Positions 54,231-61,743 of a DNA stretch of 64,000 nucleotides are shown here, piece after piece (the stretch's first letter is position 1; each line of letters starts with the position of its first letter). Source of the DNA: Planctomycetota bacterium (GTDB lineage Bacteria; Planctomycetota; UBA1135; GCA-002686595); NCBI GenBank assembly GCA_016220085.1, contig JACRIN010000025.1, forward strand, positions 1 to 64,000, in the 5' to 3' direction. A program made the position numbers and the translations under genes. The notes below the pieces were generated by a model. It did no database searches, was not told the DNA's origin, and saw nothing but the letters and a program-made list of their open reading frames with translations.

Positions 54231-55079
54231 ATGAAGCTCTTGCGATGGGGTCCGCGCGGCGCGGAGAAGCCCGGGTTGCTCGACGCGAGCGGCCGCATCC
54301 GTTCACTCGTCGGCCTGATCGACGACGTGCGCGGGGACGTGCTGTTGCCCGAATCGCTCGCGAAGTTGGCGAAGCTCGATCCGGAGAAGCTGCCGCTCGT
54401 CGAGGGCGACGTGCGCCTCGGCGCGTGCGTCGGCGGCGTCGGCAAGTTCCTCTGCATCGGCTTGAACTACGCCGACCACGCGGCGGAGTCCGGCATGGCG
54501 GTGCCGACCGAGCCCGTGATCTTCGACAAGGCGACCAGCGCGATCATTGGCCCGAACGACGACGTCGAGATGCCGCGCCGCGGCGAGAAGCTCGACTGGG
54601 AGGTCGAGCTCGGCGTCGTGATCGGCAAGCCGGCGAAGTACGTCGAGCGCGCGAAGGCCCGCGAGCACATCGCGGGCTTCTGCGTGATCAACGATTTGTC
54701 CGAGCGTCGGTTCCAGCTCGAAGGCACCGGTCAGTGGATCAAGGGCAAGAGCTGCGACACGTTCGGACCGATCGGGCCGTGGCTGGTGACCAAGGACGAA
54801 GTGCGCGAGCCGCAGGACCTCGCGATCTGGCTCGAGGTCGACGGCCGTCGCTTCCAGAACGGCAACACGCGCACGATGATCTTCGACGTCGACTACCTGG
54901 TCGCGTACGTGTCGCAGTTCATGAGCCTGCAACCGGGCGACGTGATCTCGACCGGCACGCCGCCGGGCGTAGGGCTCGGCCAGAAGCCCGAGCCGATCTG
55001 GCTGAAGGTCGGCCAGGCGATGCACCTCGGCATCCAAGGTCTCGGCGAGCAACGGCAACGCGTGATCGCGGCGCCCTGA
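54231..55079 (+). CDS. FAH-family hydrolase, probable 2,4-diketo-3-deoxy-L-fuconate hydrolase
   Basis: This is a 282-residue fumarylacetoacetate-hydrolase-like protein. The core starts at KFLCIGLNYADHA, and metal ligands lie in LDWEVELGVVIGK (Glu, Glu) and FCVINDLSERRFQ (Asp). The typical KSCDTFGPIGPWL and GDVISTGTPPGVG follow. In the non-phosphorylating L-fucose route this family hydrolyses the C3-C4 bond of the diketo acid to pyruvate and L-lactate. The gene starts 2 nt after the SDR stop. A related L-rhamnose or D-arabinose pathway enzyme cannot be excluded by sequence, but the dehydratase next door favours L-fuconate. Confidence 0.88.
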   Translation: MKLLRWGPRGAEKPGLLDASGRIRSLVGLIDDVRGDVLLPESLAKLAKLDPEKLPLVEGDVRLGACVGGVGKFLCIGLNYADHAAESGMAVPTEPVIFDKATSAIIGPNDDVEMPRRGEKLDWEVELGVVIGKPAKYVERAKAREHIAGFCVINDLSERRFQLEGTGQWIKGKSCDTFGPIGPWLVTKDEVREPQDLAIWLEVDGRRFQNGNTRTMIFDVDYLVAYVSQFMSLQPGDVISTGTPPGVGLGQKPEPIWLKVGQAMHLGIQGLGEQRQRVIAAP

Positions 55080-55090
55080 AGGCCTGGGCG

Positions 55091-56290
55091 ATGCAGCGAG
55101 CTGACCTCCTCGTCGTCGGCGGCGGCATCGTCGGGCTCGCGACGGCCCAGCGCTACGGGTTGCGTCATCCGGGCGCGCGCGTGGTCGTGCTCGAGAAGGA
55201 GCGCGCGGTCGCCGCGCACCAGACCGGTCACAACTCCGGCGTCATCCACTCGGGGCTCTACTACAAGCCCGGGTCGCTGAAAGCGCTGAACTGCCGGCGC
55301 GGCAAGCGCATGCTCGAGGACTTTTGCCGCGAGGAAGCGTTGCCGTTCGAGCTCTGCGGCAAGGTCGTCGTCGCGGTCGACGCGAGCGAAGTGCCGCGGC
55401 TCGAGAAGCTCGAGGAACGCGGCCGCGCGAACGGCGTCGACTGCACGCGCATCGATCTCGCGCGCTTGAAGGAGCTCGAGCCGCACGTCGCGGGCGTCGC
55501 CGCGTTGCACGTGCCGGAGACCGGCATCGTCGACTACACCGCGGTGTGCGTGCGGCTCGCCGAGCACGTCGCTCGCGCGGGCGGCGAGGTCGTGACGAAC
55601 GCGAAGGTCACGGCGTTGCGGGCCGAAGCCGGCGACGTCGCCGTCGCGAGCACCGCGGGCGATTTCTCCGCGCGCGCGGTGATCAACTGCGCGGGCCTGC
55701 ACTCCGATCGCGTCGCCGAGCTCGAGCGCGGCGAGCGGCCCGCGCGCATCGTGCCGTTCCGCGGCGAGTACTGGGAGCTCGCGCCCGAAGCCGCGCACCT
55801 CTGCAAGCACCTGATCTACCCGGTGCCCGACCCGAGCTTCCCGTTCCTCGGCGTCCACTACACGCGGATGATCCGCGGCGGCGTCGAGTGCGGGCCGAAC
55901 GCGGTGCTCGCGCTCGCGCGCGAAGGCTATCGCTGGTCCGACGTGAACCTCGCGGACCTCTGGGACGTGTTCTCGTACGGCGCGTTCTGGAAGCTCGCGG
56001 CGAGGCACCACCGCACCGGCGGCATGGAAGTCTGGCGCTCGCTGTCGAAGCGCGCGTTCACGCGCTCGTTGCAACGGCTGATCCCCGAAGTGCGCGAAGA
56101 GCACCTGCGGCCCGCGCACGCCGGCGTGCGCGCGCAGGCGCTCGCGCCCGACGGCGCGTTGGTCGACGATTTCCTGATCCGGAAGGGCGAGCGCATCCTG
56201 CACGTGTGCAACGCGCCGTCGCCGGCGGCCACTTCTTCGCTCTCGATCGGCGAGACGCTGGTCGACGAGCTCGCGGAGTTCTCGCGATGA
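55091..56290 (+). CDS. lhgO: LhgO-like FAD-dependent L-2-hydroxyacid oxidoreductase
   Basis: This is a 399-residue DAO-family flavoprotein. The FAD motif is LLVVGGGIVGLATAQR, followed by the LhgO hallmarks HQTGHNSGVIHSGLYYKPGS and ELEPHVAGV, then CAGLHSDRVA and PFRGEYWEL. LhgO oxidises L-2-hydroxyglutarate to 2-oxoglutarate with electrons to the quinone pool. In this operon the L-2-hydroxyacid at hand is L-lactate from the hydrolase step, so a role in L-lactate oxidation is a reasonable alternative; that is inference. It overlaps the next gene by ATGA. Confidence 0.86.
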   Translation: MQRADLLVVGGGIVGLATAQRYGLRHPGARVVVLEKERAVAAHQTGHNSGVIHSGLYYKPGSLKALNCRRGKRMLEDFCREEALPFELCGKVVVAVDASEVPRLEKLEERGRANGVDCTRIDLARLKELEPHVAGVAALHVPETGIVDYTAVCVRLAEHVARAGGEVVTNAKVTALRAEAGDVAVASTAGDFSARAVINCAGLHSDRVAELERGERPARIVPFRGEYWELAPEAAHLCKHLIYPVPDPSFPFLGVHYTRMIRGGVECGPNAVLALAREGYRWSDVNLADLWDVFSYGAFWKLAARHHRTGGMEVWRSLSKRAFTRSLQRLIPEVREEHLRPAHAGVRAQALAPDGALVDDFLIRKGERILHVCNAPSPAATSSLSIGETLVDELAEFSR

Positions 56291-57378
56291 GCGTCCCGGA
56301 GTTCACCACGTACCCCGTCGAGCGTCTGCACGAGTTCTCGGTGCGCACGTTCGTCCATTTCGGCGTGCCGAAGCAGGACGCGCGCGTCGCGGCGGACGTG
56401 CTCGCGCTCGCCGACCTGCGCGGCATCGACTCGCACGGCGTCGCGCGGCTGCACACGTACTTCGAGATGCTGACGCTCGGTCGGATCAATCCGCGTTGCA
56501 AGCCGCGCGTCGTCCGCGAGACGCTCTCGACCGGCACCGTCGACGGGGACAACGGGCTCGGGCTCGTCGTCGGGCCGTTCGCGAACCGAATCGCGATGGA
56601 CAAGGCCGAAGAGGCGGGCAGCGGCTGGATCAGCGTCCGCAACACCAATCCCTACGGCATCGCGGGCTACTACGTGCTCGAAGCGTTGAAGCGCGACTTG
56701 ATCGGTTGGGCGATGACCAACACGACCAAGCTGGTCGCGCCGCTCTGGGGCGCCGAGCGCATGCTCGGCACCAATCCGATCGCGATCGCGTTCCCCGGCA
56801 AGGAAGAGCCCGCGATCGTGATCGACCTCGCGACGTGCGCCGCGGCGTACGGCAAGGTCGAGATCGCGAAGCGGCACGGCACGCCGATCCCCGACGGCTG
56901 GGCGATCGATCGGGACGGTCGCGCGACCACCGATCCGCAGGCGATGATCGACGGCGGCGCGATCCTGCCGCTCGGTTCGGAGCGCGAACGCGGCGGGCAC
57001 AAAGGCTATTGTCTCGCGCTGATGGTCGACGTGCTCTCGGCGGTGCTCTCGGGCGCCAACTGGGGTCCTTTCGCGCCGCCGTTCGCGCTGCGCCAGGAGA
57101 CTCCCGCGCGTTCGGTCGGATTGGGCATCGGCCACTTCTTCGGCGCGATGCGCATCGACGGGTTCATCGACCCCGACGAGTTCAAACGCCAGATCGACGA
57201 CGTCGTGCGCACGTTCCGCGCGACCAAGCCCGCGCCCGGCACGAGCGGACCGCTCTTGCCCGGCGATCCCGAGCGCGAGGCCGAGCTCCTCCGCAAGACG
57301 GACGGCATCCCGCTGGTCGGCCCCGTGATCGACGACCTGCGCGACATCTCCAGGCACACCGGCATTCCCTTCGACTGA
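56287..57378 (+). CDS. Malate/L-lactate dehydrogenase (Ldh_2 family)
   Basis: This is a 363-residue NAD(P)-dependent dehydrogenase of the Ldh_2 fold, unrelated to ordinary LDH. Family stretches are DLRGIDSHGVARL (catalytic His region), SVRNTNPYGIAGYYV, LGTNPIAIAFPG, ERGGHKGYCLALMVDVLS and HFFGAMRIDGF. Members act on L-malate, L-lactate, L-sulfolactate, ureidoglycolate or 2,3-diketo-L-gulonate. Placed after the L-lactate-forming hydrolase and the LhgO-like enzyme, oxidation of L-lactate is the best guess. The ATG overlaps the previous stop. Confidence 0.85.
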   Translation: MSVPEFTTYPVERLHEFSVRTFVHFGVPKQDARVAADVLALADLRGIDSHGVARLHTYFEMLTLGRINPRCKPRVVRETLSTGTVDGDNGLGLVVGPFANRIAMDKAEEAGSGWISVRNTNPYGIAGYYVLEALKRDLIGWAMTNTTKLVAPLWGAERMLGTNPIAIAFPGKEEPAIVIDLATCAAAYGKVEIAKRHGTPIPDGWAIDRDGRATTDPQAMIDGGAILPLGSERERGGHKGYCLALMVDVLSAVLSGANWGPFAPPFALRQETPARSVGLGIGHFFGAMRIDGFIDPDEFKRQIDDVVRTFRATKPAPGTSGPLLPGDPEREAELLRKTDGIPLVGPVIDDLRDISRHTGIPFD

Positions 57379-57406
57379 GAGTTCCACAGACCCCGAGAGG
57401 TCCCCG

Positions 57407-59449
57407 ATGAAGTCCCTGCTGATCCCGCTGCTCGCGTTGTGCGCTCTCTCTTGCGAATCGACGCGCAGCGTGCACCGTGCGTTCCCCGAACCGATGACGC
57501 AGGACGAGCGCATGGCGTGGTGGCGCGACGCGCGCTTCGGCATGTTCATCCACTGGGGTCTGTACGCGATCCCCGCGGGCGAGTGGAACGGCAACAAGGG
57601 CCACGGCGAGTGGATTCGCGAGACCGCGCAGATCCCGGTCGACACCTACGAGAAGTTCCAGCCGCAGTTCAACCCGGTGAAGTTCGACGCCGACGCGTGG
57701 GCGCAAATGGCCGCCGACGCGGGGATGAAGTACCTGGTGATCACGTCGAAGCACCACGACGGTTTCGCGCTCTTCGATTCGAAGGAGACCGACTGGGACG
57801 TGATGAACACGCCGTTCGCGTGCGACGTCTTGAAGGAGCTCTCCGAAGCCTGCGCGCGCCACGGCGTCCGTTTCTGCACGTACCACTCGATCATGGATTG
57901 GCACCATCCGGACTACCTGCCGCGGCGCGCGTGGGAGAGCCGGCCGGCGGCGGGCGCGAACTTCGAGCGCTTCGAGAAGTACCTGCACGCGCAGGTCTCC
58001 GAGGTGATCGAGAAGTACAAGCCGGGCGTGATGTGGTTCGACGGTGAGTGGGAGAGCACGTGGAGCCACGAGCGCGGCGTCGCGCTCTACCAGCTCTGCC
58101 GCAAGCTCGCGCCCGCGATGATCGTCAACAATCGCGTCGACGTGTACCGCGGCGGGATGGGCGGCTTCTCCGACTCCGATCAAGCGGTCGGCGACTTCGC
58201 GACGCCCGAGCAGGAGATCCCGGCGACCGGCATGCCCGGCGTCGACTGGGAGTCCTGCATGACGATGAACGACCACTGGGGCTTCAATCGCGTCGACCAG
58301 AACTTCAAGTCGACCGAAGAGCTGCTCCAGAACGTGATCGACATCGCCTCGAAGGGCGGGAACTACCTCCTGAACGTCGGACCGCGCGCGGACGGCACGT
58401 TCCCGCCGGAGTCGGTCCAGCGCCTCGCCGAGATCGGCGCGTGGATGAAGCAGAACGGCGACGCGATCCACGGCACGACCGCGAGCGTGTTCGACGCGCT
58501 CGACTTCGGCCGCTGCACGGTGCGCGTCGGCGCGCGGAAGACCAAGCTCTTCCTGCACGTCTTCGATTGGCCGGAGTCGCGCGAACTCGTGCTCGCCGGC
58601 CTCGGCAACAAGCCGCGGCGCGCGTACTTGCTCGCCGATCCGAAGCACGAGCTCAAGGTGACCTCCGGCGACGGCCAAGTCGTCGTGCGCGTGCCCGAAG
58701 CACCGCTCGATCCGATCGCGACGGTGGTGGTGCTCGAGGTCGACGGCGCGCCGATCGTCTACAAGGCGCCGGTGCTGGAGGCGGAGTCGAGCGAGTTCGT
58801 GCGCGGGCTCGAAGTGCGGCTCGCGGTGACCAATCCGGCGCTCGACGTGCGCTACACGCTCGACGGCAGCGATCCGGTCAAGGGTTCCAAGCGCTTCACC
58901 GGCCCGGTGACGCTCAGCGACTCCGCGACGGTCAAAGCGCGGCTCTTCCACGACGGCAAGGCGGTCAGTCGGACGACCGAGCGGCATTTCGAGCGCGTCG
59001 TGCCGTCGCCCGCCGTCGAGGCGGCGCCGAGCGAGAGCGGGCTCTTCGTCGAGCGCTTCGCCGCGGACTGGGACGCGATCCCCGCGGACCTCACGGGGCT
59101 CGCGGCGGAGCGCACGTCGGTCGCGACCGGCGTCACGCTCGCGGGCGCGCGCGACGAGCACGTCGCGTTGCGCATCAAGGGCTTCGTCGACGTGCCGGCG
59201 GACGAGCTCTATCGCTTCGCGCTGACCAGCGACGACGGTTCGAAGCTCTGGATCGACGGCGCGCTGGTCGTCGACAACGACGGCTTGCACGGCGCGATCG
59301 AGAAGCAGGGCGCGCGCGCGTTGGCGAAGGGGCTGCACGCGATCGAGGTCGTGTGGTTCAACAAGTCGGGCGGCGCGGAGCTGCGCCTGCGCTGGGCGCA
59401 ACCGGGCGCGCCGTTCGCGGCGATCCCGGAGAGCGCGTTCAAGCACTGA
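57407..59449 (+). CDS. GH29 alpha-L-fucosidase lipoprotein with PA14-like C-terminus
   Basis: This is a 680-residue lipoprotein (signal to LCALSC, Cys16). The GH29 barrel spans about 30-390 with ARFGMFIHWGLYAIPAGEW, YLVITSKHHDGFALFDS and VMWFDGEWEST, where Asp212 is the expected nucleophile. The second half has a fucosidase C-terminal beta domain, a chitobiase-C-like stretch (DVRYTLDGSDPV) and a PA14-like domain (DELYRFALTSDDGSKLWIDGALVVDNDGLHG). Unlike the enzyme at 39533-41704 it lacks the discoidin domain, and the two share little outside core motifs, so they may act on different linkages. GAGAGG is 6 nt before the ATG; the gene follows the dehydrogenase by 28 nt in the same operon. Confidence 0.9.
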   Translation: MKSLLIPLLALCALSCESTRSVHRAFPEPMTQDERMAWWRDARFGMFIHWGLYAIPAGEWNGNKGHGEWIRETAQIPVDTYEKFQPQFNPVKFDADAWAQMAADAGMKYLVITSKHHDGFALFDSKETDWDVMNTPFACDVLKELSEACARHGVRFCTYHSIMDWHHPDYLPRRAWESRPAAGANFERFEKYLHAQVSEVIEKYKPGVMWFDGEWESTWSHERGVALYQLCRKLAPAMIVNNRVDVYRGGMGGFSDSDQAVGDFATPEQEIPATGMPGVDWESCMTMNDHWGFNRVDQNFKSTEELLQNVIDIASKGGNYLLNVGPRADGTFPPESVQRLAEIGAWMKQNGDAIHGTTASVFDALDFGRCTVRVGARKTKLFLHVFDWPESRELVLAGLGNKPRRAYLLADPKHELKVTSGDGQVVVRVPEAPLDPIATVVVLEVDGAPIVYKAPVLEAESSEFVRGLEVRLAVTNPALDVRYTLDGSDPVKGSKRFTGPVTLSDSATVKARLFHDGKAVSRTTERHFERVVPSPAVEAAPSESGLFVERFAADWDAIPADLTGLAAERTSVATGVTLAGARDEHVALRIKGFVDVPADELYRFALTSDDGSKLWIDGALVVDNDGLHGAIEKQGARALAKGLHAIEVVWFNKSGGAELRLRWAQPGAPFAAIPESAFKH

Positions 59450-59457
59450 GCGCCGCC

Positions 59458-61743
59458 ATGTTGCTCCGCAGCGGAATCGCGGTGTGCGTGCTCGTCGTCG
59501 CGGCGTTCGCCGGAGCGCCCGGCGGCCCGAGCGGCGTTGGCGAGCCCGGCGCAGCGGACGCGCCTAGCGCAGCGGGCACAGCGCGCTCGGCGGTTCCGTC
59601 CGCGGAGCTCGTTGCGACGGTGCGCGCATTGCCGGTGCTCGATCCGGCGCGCACGCGGGTCGCCGGCGACTGGCTGCTCGCGACCGAGCCCGCGCCGACG
59701 CGCGTCGGTCGTTCGGCGGACGGGCGCGAGCTCGTGCTCGCGAACGGGCTGGTCGCACTGACGTGGCGGGTCGAGCCCGGCGTCGCGCGCGTCGCGTTCG
59801 ACGAGCTGTCGAGCCGACGCTCGCTGCTGCGCGCGGTCGAGCCCGAGGCGCGCGTGACGATCGACGGCGTGACGCACGACGTCGGCGGCCTGGTCGCCGG
59901 CGCGGAGCAGGATCGTGCGTTCCTGCGCCTCTCCGATCGCGAGCGACTGGCGCTCGATCCGGCGGCGCTCGCGTGCGAGGCGCTGACGATCGGCAAGCCG
60001 GTCGCGCCGTTCGGCTGGAAGCGCGTGAGGCACGCGGAGGAGCGTGCGTGGCCGCCGCCGGGCGTCGCGCTCGACTTCCGCTATCGCTCGAGCGGCGCGA
60101 AGCCGTTCGTCGTGCACGTGCGCTACACGATGTACGACGGCCTGCCGTTGGTCGAGAAGTCGCTCGAGATCGAGAACGTCGGCGCGGAGGTCTTCGTGCT
60201 CGACGCGCTCGAGGTCGAGCGGCTCGCCGCGGTCGAGTCGATGTCGCCGGTCGAGACGCCGGGCACGTTCGGACGGCCGGACCTCGACGTGTTCTCCGAC
60301 TACGCGTTCGGCGGCGGCGACCTCGCGTCGACCAATCGCGTCGCGCGCTGGCTTCCGGACCCGCGCTACGGCACGCAGGTCAACTATCGCCTCCAGACGC
60401 CGTGCTTGCTGGTGTGCGCGCCGCCGCGCGGTCCCAGCATCGGGCTCGACGCCGGCGACAGCGAGAGCTCGTTCCGGGTCTTCGAGCTCGCGTGCGATTC
60501 GAGCGAGCGCGAGCGCCGCGGCCTGACGATTCGCCGCGCGTTCCGCACGCTCGCGCCGTGGTGCACCGAGAACCCGTTGATGCTCCATTGCACGCGCTCG
60601 GACGACGCGGGGGTGTTCGACGCGATCGACCAAGCGGCCGCCGTCGGTTTCGAGATGGTGATCCTGTCATTCGGCTCCGGCTTCGATCTCGAGAGCACCG
60701 ATCCGGCGGTCACGGCGCGCGCGAGGGAGTGGGTGCGACGCGCCACGGAGAAGAAGATCGAGATCGGTAGCTACTCGCTGCTCTCGAGCCGTTCGATCGG
60801 ACCCGAGACCGACGTGATCGATCCCGCGACGTCGAAGCCGGGCGGCGCGATGTTCGGCAACGCGCCGTGCCTCGGCAGCGCGTGGGGCGAGAGCTACTTC
60901 CGTCGGCTGCTCGACTTCCACTCGGAAGTCGGCTTCACGCTGCTCGAGCACGACGGCAGCTATCCGGGCGACTTCTGCGCGTCGACGAGCCACGCGCACC
61001 GCGGCTACGACGATTCGCAGTGGACGCAGTGGCAGACGATCGCGCACTTCTACGGTTGGGCGCGCGAGCGCGGCATCTACCTGAACGTGCCCGACTTCTA
61101 CTACCTCGCGGGCTCGTCGAAGTGCGGCATGGGCTATCGCGAGACCAATTGGTCGCTGCCGCGCGAGCTCCAGATCCTCCACGCGCGCCAGAACATCTAC
61201 GACGGCACGTGGGAGAAGACTCCGTCGATGGGCTGGATGTTCGTGCCGCTGGTGCAGTACCAAGGCGGCGGCGCGGCGGCGACGATCGAACCGCTCGACC
61301 AGCACCTCGACGCGTACGAGCAACACCTCGCGACCAACCTCGGCGCCGGCGTGCAGGCTTGCTATCGCGGGCCGCGGCTCTTCGACACCGAACGGACGCG
61401 CGAGCTCGTCGCGCGCTGGGTCGCCTTCTTCAAGCGCCACCGCGCGATCCTCGAGTCCGACCTGATCCACGTGCGCCGTCCGGACGGTCGCGACCTCGAC
61501 GTTTGGCTGCACGTCAACCCGAAGCTCGGCGAGCGCGCGCTCGCGATGTTCTTCAACCCGACCGAGGCTCCGCTCGCGCGCAAGCTGGAACTGCCGCTGT
61601 ACTATGCGGGCCTCGCGGGCTCGATCCACGTCGCCGAGCGCGACGGCGCCGCGCGCGAGCTCGAACTCGGTCCCACCTCCGCCGCCGAACTCGACGTCAC
61701 CTTGCCGCCCGGCGGGATCACGTGGTTCGTCTTCACCCCATGA
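59458..61743 (+). CDS. Secreted glycosidase-like protein, alpha-galactosidase-type barrel
   Basis: This is a 761-residue protein with a signal peptide at 1-20. Residues about 60-370 form a beta-sandwich like the N-terminal domain of GH36/GH27-clan enzymes (LANGLVALTWRVEPG, YTMYDGLPLVEKSLEIEN). Residues about 380-690 form a TIM barrel with EMVILSFGSGFD, KIEIGSYSLLSSRS and GFTLLEHDGSYPGD; Glu497, Asp499 or the later Asp could be catalytic. I cannot place it in a numbered GH family with confidence. Its position, 8 nt after the fucosidase, suggests it removes another sugar from the same fucose-containing glycan. Confidence 0.7.
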   Translation: MLLRSGIAVCVLVVAAFAGAPGGPSGVGEPGAADAPSAAGTARSAVPSAELVATVRALPVLDPARTRVAGDWLLATEPAPTRVGRSADGRELVLANGLVALTWRVEPGVARVAFDELSSRRSLLRAVEPEARVTIDGVTHDVGGLVAGAEQDRAFLRLSDRERLALDPAALACEALTIGKPVAPFGWKRVRHAEERAWPPPGVALDFRYRSSGAKPFVVHVRYTMYDGLPLVEKSLEIENVGAEVFVLDALEVERLAAVESMSPVETPGTFGRPDLDVFSDYAFGGGDLASTNRVARWLPDPRYGTQVNYRLQTPCLLVCAPPRGPSIGLDAGDSESSFRVFELACDSSERERRGLTIRRAFRTLAPWCTENPLMLHCTRSDDAGVFDAIDQAAAVGFEMVILSFGSGFDLESTDPAVTARAREWVRRATEKKIEIGSYSLLSSRSIGPETDVIDPATSKPGGAMFGNAPCLGSAWGESYFRRLLDFHSEVGFTLLEHDGSYPGDFCASTSHAHRGYDDSQWTQWQTIAHFYGWARERGIYLNVPDFYYLAGSSKCGMGYRETNWSLPRELQILHARQNIYDGTWEKTPSMGWMFVPLVQYQGGGAAATIEPLDQHLDAYEQHLATNLGAGVQACYRGPRLFDTERTRELVARWVAFFKRHRAILESDLIHVRRPDGRDLDVWLHVNPKLGERALAMFFNPTEAPLARKLELPLYYAGLAGSIHVAERDGAARELELGPTSAAELDVTLPPGGITWFVFTP

